12,272 nt of DNA, taken from assembly GCA_004554255.1 (NCBI GenBank), contig SFNC01000058.1:1-12272 (forward strand), written 5' to 3'. Each line of letters begins with the position of its first letter. The first letter of the stretch is position 1. The position numbers and the translations under genes were made by a program. The notes beneath the pieces were generated by a model. That model made no database searches. It worked only from the letters and a program-made list of their open reading frames with translations, and was not told the origin of the DNA. Origin of the DNA: Bacteroidales bacterium. Lineage in GTDB: Bacteria > Bacteroidota > Bacteroidia > Bacteroidales > Muribaculaceae. This document shows positions 6,521-12,272 of the stretch, one piece after another.

Positions 6521-8050
6521 TTATTTATCGGCCGCACAAGTGTGGCGCAGCCAGTTTTCTACTTCAGCGATTTGGTTGTAAAAAGTCTCGTCGGTAACGC
6601 GCGCCGGCATAATTACCCGAACAGCGTCGTATGCCTCCCGGGTGGCGGGAGCCAGCTTTGAGTACAGGTCCAGACAGTCCGTAGCCTGCGCCAGAGCCAT
6701 ATACAGGATGGACATCACCTGATAAGTATTGTCTATCACACGGCGCGCGAGCAGGGCGGTATTGGTGCCCATTGACACAATGTCCTGGTTATCATTGTTG
6801 TTGGGTATGGAGTGTACATAGTTGGGCATTGCCAGCGTCTGACACTCCGCAGTGGTGGAAGTGGCCGTGAACTGACACGCCTGCATGCCGTAGTTCAGTC
6901 CTAACGTGCCCATATTCAGGAACGGGGGCAGTATGCCGTTTATGCGGTCGTGGAAAAGATAATTAAGCTGACGCTCGGCGAGCATGGCCACGCGCACCGT
7001 GGCAATCTTCATCTTGTCCTGGTCCAGGCTTATATAGTCGCCGTGGAAGTTTCCGCCATGGTAGACGTTTCCGGTAGCGGGGTCTACGATGGGATTGTCG
7101 GTAGCCGAGTTCAGCTCGCCTTCCAGGACACGTTTGCTCTCGGCATAAGTGTCGTAAACCGGACCGAGAATCTGCGGTGTGCAACGCAGACTGTAATACG
7201 CCTGCACCTTATGGTCGAAGTATTCCGAGGTGTTTCGCGACGGGTCGTACAGTTCGTGCTCACGTTTAAGCAGACACTGAGACCCGGCGGCAAAATCGCG
7301 CATACGGGCGGCTATCACATTCTGCCCGTGCTGACGGCGGGCGGCATTCAGGGGCTCGGCCATCCAGTCGTCAAAGCTTCCGGCAATCTCGTTTATCCAC
7401 ACCGAGGCAAGGGTTGCGAAATGCAGGAGTCTGCGCGCATGGTGCAGATTTACCACACCTATGCCCGTCATTACCGAAGTGCCGTTGCAGATACTCAGGC
7501 CTTCGCGGACATGTATGCCGATAGGCTTAAGGCCGCACTCCGCCAAGACCTCGGCAGCAGGACGCCACTCGCCGCGATAATGCACCTTACCCTCTCCGAT
7601 CATACACAGGGCCATGTGCGCCAGCTGCACCAGGTCGCCCGATGCGCCCACACTTCCGTGCTGCGGTATAAACGGTACAATGTGCAGGTTAATCATCTGC
7701 TGCAACAGCGTGATAACCTCCGGATGCACGCCGCTTTTTGCCTGCATGAATGTGGCACACCGCGCTATCATGGCCGCGCGCACATCGGTGTCCGACAGCG
7801 GCTCTCCGGCGCCACAGCTGTGGCTGCGGATGATGTTGTACTGGAGCTCGGCGAGGTGGTCGTCGCTGACGCGCCACTGCGCCATGGGGCCAAATCCGGT
7901 GTTTATGCCATAAATCACCTTCTCGGAGGCAAAACTTTTAAGAAAGCGATAGCAGTCTCCGGCCGCGTCCATTGTGGTGCGGTCCACCACGAATTCCGCG
8001 TCCGAGAACAGGCATTTCTCCACTGCATCTACACTTATCTCCTGACTCAT
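6521..8050 (-). CDS. Aromatic amino acid ammonia-lyase (tyrosine/histidine ammonia-lyase, MIO family)
   Basis: The protein has 509 residues, full length for the HAL/TAL/PAL family. The MIO cofactor forms from Ala136-Ser137-Gly138 within GSVGASGDLVQLAH (132-145). YGINTGFG (47-54) carries the catalytic Tyr47. Further conserved blocks are LSICNGTSVMTG, STTAECQ and HSIPNNNDNQDIVSMGTN. The enzyme removes ammonia from tyrosine (or histidine) to give 4-coumarate (or urocanate) without an external cofactor. The substrate-selectivity pair in LQYNIIRSHSCG is Ser76-His77, which in classical terms points to histidine. However, as I recall, the characterised Flavobacterium johnsoniae tyrosine ammonia-lyase shares LQYNLIRSHS and many other blocks. 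With the ketosynthase operon downstream, tyrosine and a 4-coumaroyl starter are the better call. It is the first gene of the operon, 9 bases before the ketoreductase, with no hut genes nearby. Confidence 0.93.
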   Translation of the reverse strand: MSQEISVDAVEKCLFSDAEFVVDRTTMDAAGDCYRFLKSFASEKVIYGINTGFGPMAQWRVSDDHLAELQYNIIRSHSCGAGEPLSDTDVRAAMIARCATFMQAKSGVHPEVITLLQQMINLHIVPFIPQHGSVGASGDLVQLAHMALCMIGEGKVHYRGEWRPAAEVLAECGLKPIGIHVREGLSICNGTSVMTGIGVVNLHHARRLLHFATLASVWINEIAGSFDDWMAEPLNAARRQHGQNVIAARMRDFAAGSQCLLKREHELYDPSRNTSEYFDHKVQAYYSLRCTPQILGPVYDTYAESKRVLEGELNSATDNPIVDPATGNVYHGGNFHGDYISLDQDKMKIATVRVAMLAERQLNYLFHDRINGILPPFLNMGTLGLNYGMQACQFTATSTTAECQTLAMPNYVHSIPNNNDNQDIVSMGTNTALLARRVIDNTYQVMSILYMALAQATDCLDLYSKLAPATREAYDAVRVIMPARVTDETFYNQIAEVENWLRHTCAADK

Positions 8051-8089
8051 TTCTATGTTTCCGGTCTAAATGATTTACATTTTAAGTTA

Positions 8090-8097
8090 CAAAGGTA
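8090..8097 (-). promoter_or_regulatory. Putative -7 element of the pigment operon promoter
   Basis: On the minus strand TACCTTTG matches the Bacteroidetes -7 consensus TAnnTTTG exactly, about 40 bases before the ammonia-lyase ATG at 8050. No clear TTTG stands 19-21 bases further upstream (that site reads GC-rich), so the -33 half is poor. This may mean low basal activity or dependence on an activator. It is the only promoter-like match I found ahead of the operon. Confidence 0.5.
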
Positions 8098-8167
8098 CAA
8101 TTTTTTTGCGACATTAGCGCACATTACAGCATTATTTTTGATTTGCCGGGCGTGACATGCAAGGGAA

Positions 8168-8199
8168 TTTGGCCGTTTCGCGGGAAACGCGTACCTTTG
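8168..8199 (+). promoter_or_regulatory. Putative rsmG promoter (Bacteroidetes -33/-7 type)
   Basis: TTTG at 8168-8171 and TACCTTTG at 8192-8199 are separated by 20 bases, an excellent fit to TTTG-N19/20-TAnnTTTG of the Bacteroidetes primary sigma factor. The rsmG ATG lies 18 bases beyond the -7 element, leaving only a very short leader. The match also supports the start at 8218 over the upstream in-frame ATG at 8143. Confidence 0.65.
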
Positions 8200-8217
8200 C
8201 AACTATTAAGCGAAAAC

Positions 8218-8847
8218 ATGGAACAGATTTTAAAATACTTCGGCGACGTCCTTTCCGCCGGCCAGATAGAGCAATTCCGCGCCCTCGGCGACCTTTACGC
8301 CGACTGGAACGCCAAAATCAACGTCATCTCCCGCAAGGACATAGACAACCTGTACGAGCGCCACATACTGCACTCGCTGGCAATAGCGAAATTACTCGGC
8401 CCCCTGCAGGAAGGCACCACATTCCTGGACATGGGTACCGGAGGCGGATTCCCCGGCGTGCCCCTGGCCATAGCGTATCCGCAGTGCAGATTCCACCTTG
8501 TGGACCGCATCGCCAAGAAGCTGCGCGTGGCAGAAAGCATCGCCAACGCCGTGGGCATCAGCAATATAACCATACAGCACGGCGACATCGGCGAGTGCCA
8601 TGACCGCTACAACTACGTGGTGTCGCGTGCCGTAATGCGCCTTGACCAGCTGATACGCCTGACTCGCAAAAACGTCTCGCGCGACCAGTCCGAAAACCAA
8701 TACAGCAACGGAATTGTTTGTCTTAAGGGCGGTGATATCTCCGACGAATACGCCGGTGTGCAGCTCCCTGTTATTGAATTTCCGCTGAACGAGTTCTTCA
8801 ACGAGCCGTTTTTCGACACCAAGAAACTTATATACGTACCGGTATGA
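8218..8847 (+). CDS. rsmG: 16S rRNA (guanine527-N7)-methyltransferase RsmG
   Basis: The chosen start gives 209 residues beginning MEQILKYFGDVLSAGQIEQF, as in Bacteroidetes RsmG. Diagnostic segments are WNAKINVISRKDIDNLYERHILHSL (30-54), SAM motif I FLDMGTGGGFPGVPLAIAYP (69-88), and VVSRAVMRLDQL, equivalent to the SRA segment of RsmG. The enzyme methylates N7 of G527 in the 530 loop of 16S rRNA; in other bacteria its loss gives low-level streptomycin resistance. The frame is open to an ATG at 8143, but the promoter -7 element falls inside that extension, so it is rejected. The stop overlaps the next start (ATGA at 8844-8847), so the hydrolase downstream is co-translated. The gene is unrelated to the pigment operon apart from sharing the divergent intergenic region. 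Confidence 0.96.
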   Translation: MEQILKYFGDVLSAGQIEQFRALGDLYADWNAKINVISRKDIDNLYERHILHSLAIAKLLGPLQEGTTFLDMGTGGGFPGVPLAIAYPQCRFHLVDRIAKKLRVAESIANAVGISNITIQHGDIGECHDRYNYVVSRAVMRLDQLIRLTRKNVSRDQSENQYSNGIVCLKGGDISDEYAGVQLPVIEFPLNEFFNEPFFDTKKLIYVPV

Positions 8848-9485
8848 TTAAAATTCACTGCTTTGTATTTAATCCTTTCGAGGAAAACACATATCTGCCT
8901 GTAGACCAGGCCACAAACGATGCCGCTGTTGTAGACCCCGGCATGTTCACGCAGGACGACATCCGCATTTTCGACGATTTTATAAAGGAACACGGAATAA
9001 ACCTCAGGCAGGTGATAAACACCCACATGCACGTGGACCATTGCTTCGGCGACAATTACGTACGCGACAAATACGGCGTTAAGGTGGCCGCCAACCTTGG
9101 CGACGACTATTATGCCGCGTCACTGGAGGCCCAGGCCCGCCGTTTCGGCATGCAGCGAACCATGCGGCCTGTGGAGATTGACGCGCCGCTGGAGGACGGC
9201 GACACTATCATGGTGGGACAGACACCGCTGACGGTAATCCACGTCCCGGGCCACTCGCAGGGCGGAATAGCATTATACGACAAGGAAGGCAAGTGGGTAA
9301 TCAGCGGCGACTCGCTTTTCCGCGGCTCGATAGGACGCACCGATTTTCAGGGCGGCAACCACTCGCAGCTCGTCAGCTCCGTCCGCAACAAACTCCTCTC
9401 CCTCCCCGGCGATACCCTGGTTCTGCCCGGCCACGGCCCCACAACCACCATCGATTACGAAAAAGCCCACAACCCTTATATTTAA
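8844..9485 (+). CDS. Metallo-beta-lactamase-fold hydrolase, glyoxalase II-like
   Basis: The protein has 213 residues. The metal site is complete: THMHVDH (60-66) with His61, His63, Asp65 and His66, then His137 in VPGHSQGG, Asp156 in ISGDSLF and His197 in LPGHGP. The short length and SLFRGSIGRTD fit the small YcbL/glyoxalase II-like group, which lacks the long glutathione-binding C-terminal domain of true GloB. The expected activity is hydrolysis of a thioester or a related small substrate with two metal ions, in the cytoplasm; there is no signal peptide. It overlaps rsmG by 4 bases and is followed 8 bases later by queA, so the three are probably one transcript. The physiological substrate is not known from sequence. 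Confidence 0.92.
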   Translation: MIKIHCFVFNPFEENTYLPVDQATNDAAVVDPGMFTQDDIRIFDDFIKEHGINLRQVINTHMHVDHCFGDNYVRDKYGVKVAANLGDDYYAASLEAQARRFGMQRTMRPVEIDAPLEDGDTIMVGQTPLTVIHVPGHSQGGIALYDKEGKWVISGDSLFRGSIGRTDFQGGNHSQLVSSVRNKLLSLPGDTLVLPGHGPTTTIDYEKAHNPYI

Positions 9486-9493
9486 GGAATTAC

Positions 9494-10690
9494 ATGAACG
9501 CCAAAGACATTCACATTTCAGAATACATATACCCTCTCCCCGACGAAAGAATAGCCAAACACCCCCTTGCCAAGCGCGACAGCTGCAAGCTGCTTGTAGC
9601 CGACAGCAACGGCGTATCCGCAGATACGGTCTTCACCTCCCTGCCGGAGATGATTCCGGCCGATACCATGCTGGTTTACAACAATACCCGCGTGATAAAC
9701 GCCCGCGTGAAAATGCACAAAGAGACTGGCGCGGCAATAGAGATTTTCTGCCTGGAGCCTTACGCTCCCGCCGACTACGAGCGCAATTTCGCAGCCACCG
9801 AGTCAGCCTCCTGGCGATGCCTTGTCGGGAACTCCAAAAGATGGAAAGACGGCCCGCTGAAGCGCGTTATCGGCGACAACGTGATATTGACGGCCACCCG
9901 CATAAGCAAGACCGACGGCGAATCCATAGTGGAATTCACATGGGACAACCCGTCCATGAGTTTCGCCCAGGTCATTGACGCTGTGGGAGTTATCCCCATC
10001 CCGCCCTATCTGAACCGCGAGACTGAATCCACCGACACGGACGACTATCAGACGGTTTTCTCGCGCATCCAGGGCTCTGTAGCCGCGCCTACCGCAGGCC
10101 TGCACTTTACCGACAGCCTCCTTGCCGAAATAGACGCGCGTGGCATCCGTCGCCGCGAGGTTACGCTGCACGTCGGCGCCGGCACTTTCCGCCCCGTGCA
10201 GGGCGACACCGTAGGCGAGCACAACATGCACAGCGAACTGATAGTGGTGAACCGCGACCTCATACAGGAACTGGCCGACGAAAAGCGTGTCTACGCCGTG
10301 GGCACCACCTCGGTGCGCACGCTGGAGAGCCTGTACCACATAGGCTGCCTGATACATCAGGGAGAGTGGAACGGCGAAGTGCCGCAATGGTATCCCTACT
10401 CCGACAATCATCCGCAACTGTCTGTGCACGATGCGCTTACCGTATTAGTAAAATATCTGGACGACAACGGGCTTGACAGGATTATAGCCTCCACGCGCAT
10501 AATCATCGCGCCCGGCTACCGCTACCGCATAGTAAAGGGCATGGTCACCAACTTCCATCAGCCGGGAAGCACTCTGCTACTGCTTGTCTCGGCAATGATA
10601 GGCGATGCATGGCGCGATGTGTACGCCCACGCCCTGGACCATGGCTACCGCTTCCTCAGCTATGGCGACGCGTGCCTGTTCACCGTTTAA
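9494..10690 (+). CDS. queA: S-adenosylmethionine:tRNA ribosyltransferase-isomerase QueA
   Basis: The chosen start at 9494 gives 398 residues, preceded by AAGGA five bases upstream, a good ribosome site for this phylum. The frame is open further upstream to 9293, but that part lies within the hydrolase gene and is not QueA-like. Recognisable segments are HPLAKRDSCKLLVAD (23-37), YNNTRVINARV (62-72), APTAGLHFT (198-206), TLHVGAGTFRPV (224-235), NMHSELIVV (244-252), VGTTSVRTLES (269-279), VTNFHQPGSTLLLLVSAMIG (351-370) and YGDACLF (390-396). The enzyme moves the ribosyl part of SAM onto 7-aminomethyl-7-deazaguanine in tRNA to form epoxyqueuosine, a late step of queuosine synthesis. It is longer than the ~350 residues of E. 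coli QueA, as is usual in Bacteroidetes. It is last in the rsmG group, followed by a strong hairpin. Confidence 0.97.
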   Translation: MNAKDIHISEYIYPLPDERIAKHPLAKRDSCKLLVADSNGVSADTVFTSLPEMIPADTMLVYNNTRVINARVKMHKETGAAIEIFCLEPYAPADYERNFAATESASWRCLVGNSKRWKDGPLKRVIGDNVILTATRISKTDGESIVEFTWDNPSMSFAQVIDAVGVIPIPPYLNRETESTDTDDYQTVFSRIQGSVAAPTAGLHFTDSLLAEIDARGIRRREVTLHVGAGTFRPVQGDTVGEHNMHSELIVVNRDLIQELADEKRVYAVGTTSVRTLESLYHIGCLIHQGEWNGEVPQWYPYSDNHPQLSVHDALTVLVKYLDDNGLDRIIASTRIIIAPGYRYRIVKGMVTNFHQPGSTLLLLVSAMIGDAWRDVYAHALDHGYRFLSYGDACLFTV

Positions 10691-10733
10691 TATATTTGTT
10701 ACAGGATTCTGAGACCCCATATAAACGGACACA

Positions 10734-10765
10734 AACGGGGCCCGGCCTTTTGGCCGAGCCCCGTT
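10734..10765. terminator. GC-rich hairpin between convergent queA and rpsO
   Basis: A 14-base arm at 10734-10747 (AACGGGGCCCGGCC) pairs with 10752-10765 around a TTTT loop, with a single mismatch. There is no long T-run on either side. It sits between two converging genes and probably limits read-through in both directions; classical intrinsic termination is less certain because of the missing T-tract. Confidence 0.65.
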
Positions 10766-10788
10766 GCGTAGTCTTTAAGCGGAGCGCC

Positions 10789-10808
10789 TGCATCCCGTTG
10801 CGGATGCA
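10789..10808 (-). terminator. Small hairpin just after rpsO
   Basis: TGCATCC at 10789-10795 pairs perfectly with GGATGCA at 10802-10808 around a 6-base loop. It begins 6 bases after the rpsO stop in the direction of rpsO transcription. No T-run follows. It may protect the mRNA 3' end or act together with the larger hairpin at 10734-10765. Confidence 0.35.
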
Positions 10809-10814
10809 AAATGC

Positions 10815-11090
10815 TTACTTGCGGATACCAAGCTCTTTCTGTGCGATAAGGGCACGGTAGCGGTTGATGTCTTTGCGCTTCAGGTAGTCCAGAAGGCGAC
10901 GACGTTTACCAACCAGCATTTTCAGAGCGCGCTCAGTTGTATGATCTTTGTGATTTGACTTGAGGTGCTCAGTCAAATGAGCAATACGGACCGAGAACAA
11001 TGCAATCTGTGCTTCAGGCGAGCCAGTGTCAGTCTTACCCTTACCGTACTTCTCGAAGATCGCTACTTTTTCTTCAGAATTCAAGTGCAT
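10815..11090 (-). CDS. rpsO: 30S ribosomal protein S15
   Basis: The protein has 91 residues, close to the standard 89. The S15 pattern runs end to end: KTDTGSPEAQIALFSVRI (19-36), LTEHLKSNHKDH (39-50), then KRRRLLDYLKRKDINRYRAL and C-terminal LGIRK. S15 binds the central domain of 16S rRNA early in 30S assembly and contacts the inter-subunit bridge. The gene stands alone, with its own promoter at 11165-11196 and a leader of roughly 70 bases containing a hairpin at its 5' end. S15 represses its own translation in several phyla through different leader structures, so that hairpin is a candidate, but no known S15 leader motif is recognisable by eye. Confidence 0.98.
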   Translation of the reverse strand: MHLNSEEKVAIFEKYGKGKTDTGSPEAQIALFSVRIAHLTEHLKSNHKDHTTERALKMLVGKRRRLLDYLKRKDINRYRALIAQKELGIRK

Positions 11091-11142
11091 TCTTTGTGAA
11101 AATTTAGTTGTTTGAAAATGAATTAATTAGTGCGCTGCGGCG

Positions 11143-11159
11143 GCGTTTGGCCGAAACGC
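11143..11159 (-). promoter_or_regulatory. Leader hairpin at the 5' end of the rpsO mRNA
   Basis: On the minus strand GCGTTT (11159-11154) pairs with AAACGC (11148-11143) around a CGGCC loop. It lies 6 bases downstream of the -7 element, so it would be at or very near the mRNA 5' end, and about 50 bases before the start codon. It may stabilise the transcript or take part in S15 autoregulation; neither is shown. Confidence 0.35.
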
Positions 11160-11164
11160 GGATG

Positions 11165-11196
11165 CAAAGTTAAGAATTATTTTTCGGATACACAAT
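11165..11196 (-). promoter_or_regulatory. Putative rpsO promoter (Bacteroidetes -33/-7 type)
   Basis: On the minus strand TAACTTTG (11172-11165) matches TAnnTTTG exactly. ATTG at 11196-11193, a three-of-four match to TTTG, stands 20 bases upstream of it. Transcription would begin near 11158, giving a leader of roughly 70 bases before rpsO. It lies downstream of the terminator of the neighbouring gene, so rpsO is independently transcribed. Confidence 0.6.
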
Positions 11197-11206
11197 ACTT
11201 TGGCCG

Positions 11207-11248
11207 AAAAAAAATACGGGGATCGGGCCGATAACCGGCTCATCCCCG
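11207..11248 (-). terminator. Intrinsic terminator of the secreted-protein gene
   Basis: CGGGGAT at 11217-11223 pairs with ATCCCCG at 11242-11248, with an inner GCCG/CGGC stem around a short loop. In the minus direction it is followed by TA and then eight T residues (complement of 11207-11214), the classic intrinsic terminator form. On the plus strand a TTTTT run at 11251-11255 also follows, so it could work both ways. Confidence 0.75.
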
Positions 11249-11270
11249 CATTTTTGCGCTTGTGCGTTAA

Positions 11271-12272
11271 TTATTTAACCAGCACTTTTGATACCTTGTT
11301 GCCCTGGCGGCGAACATATACGCCGGCCGACAGATTGTCACCGTTAACGCGCACGCCGTTCAGGTTGTAGTACTCAACAGCAGCGTTGGCATCAGCCTCA
11401 ACAGAGGTGATTGCGTCAGACTCAGCCTTGCCGTTGAAAGTAACTGTGATGGGCACATCGGGCTGCTCTTTCCATATAACGTCAATATGCAGATCCAGGT
11501 CTGTGCTCGTCATTGTTCCTGTCACATCAGCAGTAGCCTCAATGCCACCTGCCAGTGAGATATTGTCGTTATGACCGGTCAGGTTGCCGTTATCAGATTT
11601 TACGTCAACGATAATAGAGCCCATACCCACGGGGTCGTCGGTGGTTGCGCCGAAGTTTTCGAGGCGCAGACGATACATACCGTTGCTCAGCTCGTCCATG
11701 TACACGTCCTGATTCTCCATCTGCGAAGGCTCGTCGCTGCCTAATCTCACTACAAGCAGACCGACATATTTCTTGGTAGAAACAACGGTTGCAGGTGCCT
11801 CGGCATAGTTGAGACGTACATTGTCGATTTCCAGAGTGTTATCCTTACCGGGGGTTGTAGAGAAATAGTCGCCGGCGCAGAAAATAACGTTTGCTTTCTC
11901 GGGAGTCTCTTCCGAAACATACTCAAAGGGAATGGTCAGTTCGGTCCACTCGGCGGCATCGCCGGTAATTGCGTAGTTGATTTTAGCAACGAGAGTACCT
12001 TTCTCGGTAACCTCACCGCCTTGTAAGGTTTCCATACCCAATATATTACGGTCACGGTCTACCATAGTTACAGCCTTAGGCGTTCCCGAGAGAACGATTG
12101 TTCCGGGGACATTAGCCTGTTTGAAAGTACCTTTCCAGAGATAGGCCACTACAGTTGCCTGCTCGTTCGGGTTAGCTGTACCGTGGGAACGTTTGTACAT
12201 GAAAGTGATGGATTCAGGACGGCCGGTGAATTCCACGCCGCCGAACGTGCCACCATCAGCATTCTTACCCTT
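11271..12272 (-). CDS. Secreted surface protein, PCMD-like and calycin-like domains with C-terminal sorting-type tail (5' end beyond window)
   Basis: Partial: 333 residues are visible and the frame stays open past the GTG at 12236 to the right edge, so the start and signal peptide lie outside. Numbering from the first visible codon, residues ~13-160 (VEFTGRPESITFMYKRS ... AAEWTELTIPFEYV ... TLEIDNVRL) resemble the PCMD domain (putative carbohydrate metabolism domain) of Bacteroidetes exoproteins. Residues ~168-282 (YVGLLVV ... ENQDVYMDELSNGMYRLRLENF ... PVTVTF-like end) resemble the calycin-like beta-barrel domain common in the same proteins. The tail from ~295 (AAVEYYNLNGVRV ... GVYVRRQGNKVSKVLVK) is a C-terminal sorting-type domain seen on many Bacteroidales secreted proteins. 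The composition is rich in Thr, Asp, Asn and Val, as in exported beta proteins. Function unknown; binding of glycan or lipid at the cell surface is possible. An intrinsic terminator follows the stop. Domain names are from pattern memory. Confidence 0.8.
   Translation of the reverse strand, partial: KGKNADGGTFGGVEFTGRPESITFMYKRSHGTANPNEQATVVAYLWKGTFKQANVPGTIVLSGTPKAVTMVDRDRNILGMETLQGGEVTEKGTLVAKINYAITGDAAEWTELTIPFEYVSEETPEKANVIFCAGDYFSTTPGKDNTLEIDNVRLNYAEAPATVVSTKKYVGLLVVRLGSDEPSQMENQDVYMDELSNGMYRLRLENFGATTDDPVGMGSIIVDVKSDNGNLTGHNDNISLAGGIEATADVTGTMTSTDLDLHIDVIWKEQPDVPITVTFNGKAESDAITSVEADANAAVEYYNLNGVRVNGDNLSAGVYVRRQGNKVSKVLVK

Noticed and set aside
6521..8050. Calling the ammonia-lyase HutH of the histidine degradation pathway.
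   Set aside because: No hutU, hutI or hutG/F genes are near, and it heads a polyketide operon; resemblance to the Flavobacterium tyrosine enzyme and the setting favour an aryl-starter role.
6950..8155. A 401-codon open frame on the plus strand, antisense to the ammonia-lyase gene.
   Set aside because: It mirrors codon bias of the strongly supported lyase, has no recognisable domain, and crosses the promoter region. It is a shadow frame.
8143..8217. Upstream extension of rsmG to an ATG at 8143.
   Set aside because: It contains the probable -33 and -7 promoter elements, so it would not be transcribed in full; RsmG normally starts as at 8218.
9293..9493. Upstream extension of queA within the hydrolase gene.
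   Set aside because: The extension is Arg/Pro-rich frame noise, while MNAKDIHISEY at 9494 has a good ribosome site and matches QueA.
12234..12236. GTG at 12236 as the start of the secreted protein.
   Set aside because: The frame continues without a stop to the window edge, the GTG lies inside a PCMD-like segment, and no signal peptide follows. The gene is better read as 5'-incomplete.
1..12272. Searched by eye for CRISPR arrays, tRNA/rRNA genes, insertion sequences, phage or toxin-antitoxin genes.
   Set aside because: No regular spaced repeats, terminal inverted repeats, transposase motifs or cloverleaf-like segments were found; the only notable repeat is the 15-base duplication.

Overview
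The window looks like a chromosomal segment from a member of the Bacteroidales, most like the Muribaculaceae/Prevotellaceae side of the order. The reasons are: promoters of the Bacteroidetes type (TAnnTTTG -7 element, with TTTG about 20 bases upstream in the best case); weak Shine-Dalgarno use with A-rich start contexts; an ammonia-lyase resembling the one in Flavobacterium flexirubin clusters; and a secreted protein at the right edge ending in the YYNLNGVRV...GVYVRRQGNKVxKVLVK type of tail common in that order. Placement below order level is inference.

Positions 1-8050, all on the minus strand, form one tightly packed operon for an aryl-polyene/flexirubin-type pigment. In order of transcription (right to left) it encodes a tyrosine/histidine ammonia-lyase (aryl starter supply), a FabG-like ketoreductase, a FabF-like ketosynthase, an O-methyltransferase-family protein, an acyl carrier protein, an LpxL/HtrB-like acyltransferase, a hotdog dehydratase-like protein, a hotdog thioesterase, and a second ketosynthase with an unusual C-terminal extension that runs off the left edge. 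Neighbours overlap or are separated by at most 37 bases. The inferred logic is: the lyase makes 4-coumarate; the ACP carries the chain; ketosynthase, ketoreductase and dehydratase repeat condensation, reduction and dehydration to build a conjugated aryl-polyene acid; the methyltransferase may decorate the ring; the thioesterase and acyltransferase release the chain or place it on a lipid-like carrier. DarA/DarB-type genes, which would separate a flexirubin (dialkylresorcinol ester) from a plain aryl polyene, are not in the window.

A 167-base divergent promoter region (8051-8217) separates this operon from a plus-strand housekeeping group: rsmG, a glyoxalase-II-like metallo-beta-lactamase-fold hydrolase and queA (8218-10690), with a 4-base overlap and an 8-base gap. 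A strong GC hairpin lies between queA and the convergent rpsO (minus, 10815-11090), which has its own promoter and a leader hairpin. Beyond it, after a hairpin-plus-T-run terminator, is the 3' part of a secreted surface protein (minus, 11271 to the right edge).

No tRNA, rRNA, CRISPR array, insertion sequence or phage gene was seen. The least ordinary points are the ketosynthase fused to a second ketosynthase-like domain with a perfect inverted repeat exactly at the join, a 15-base tandem duplication over the ketoreductase stop codon, and loss of textbook catalytic histidines in the dehydratase and methyltransferase.
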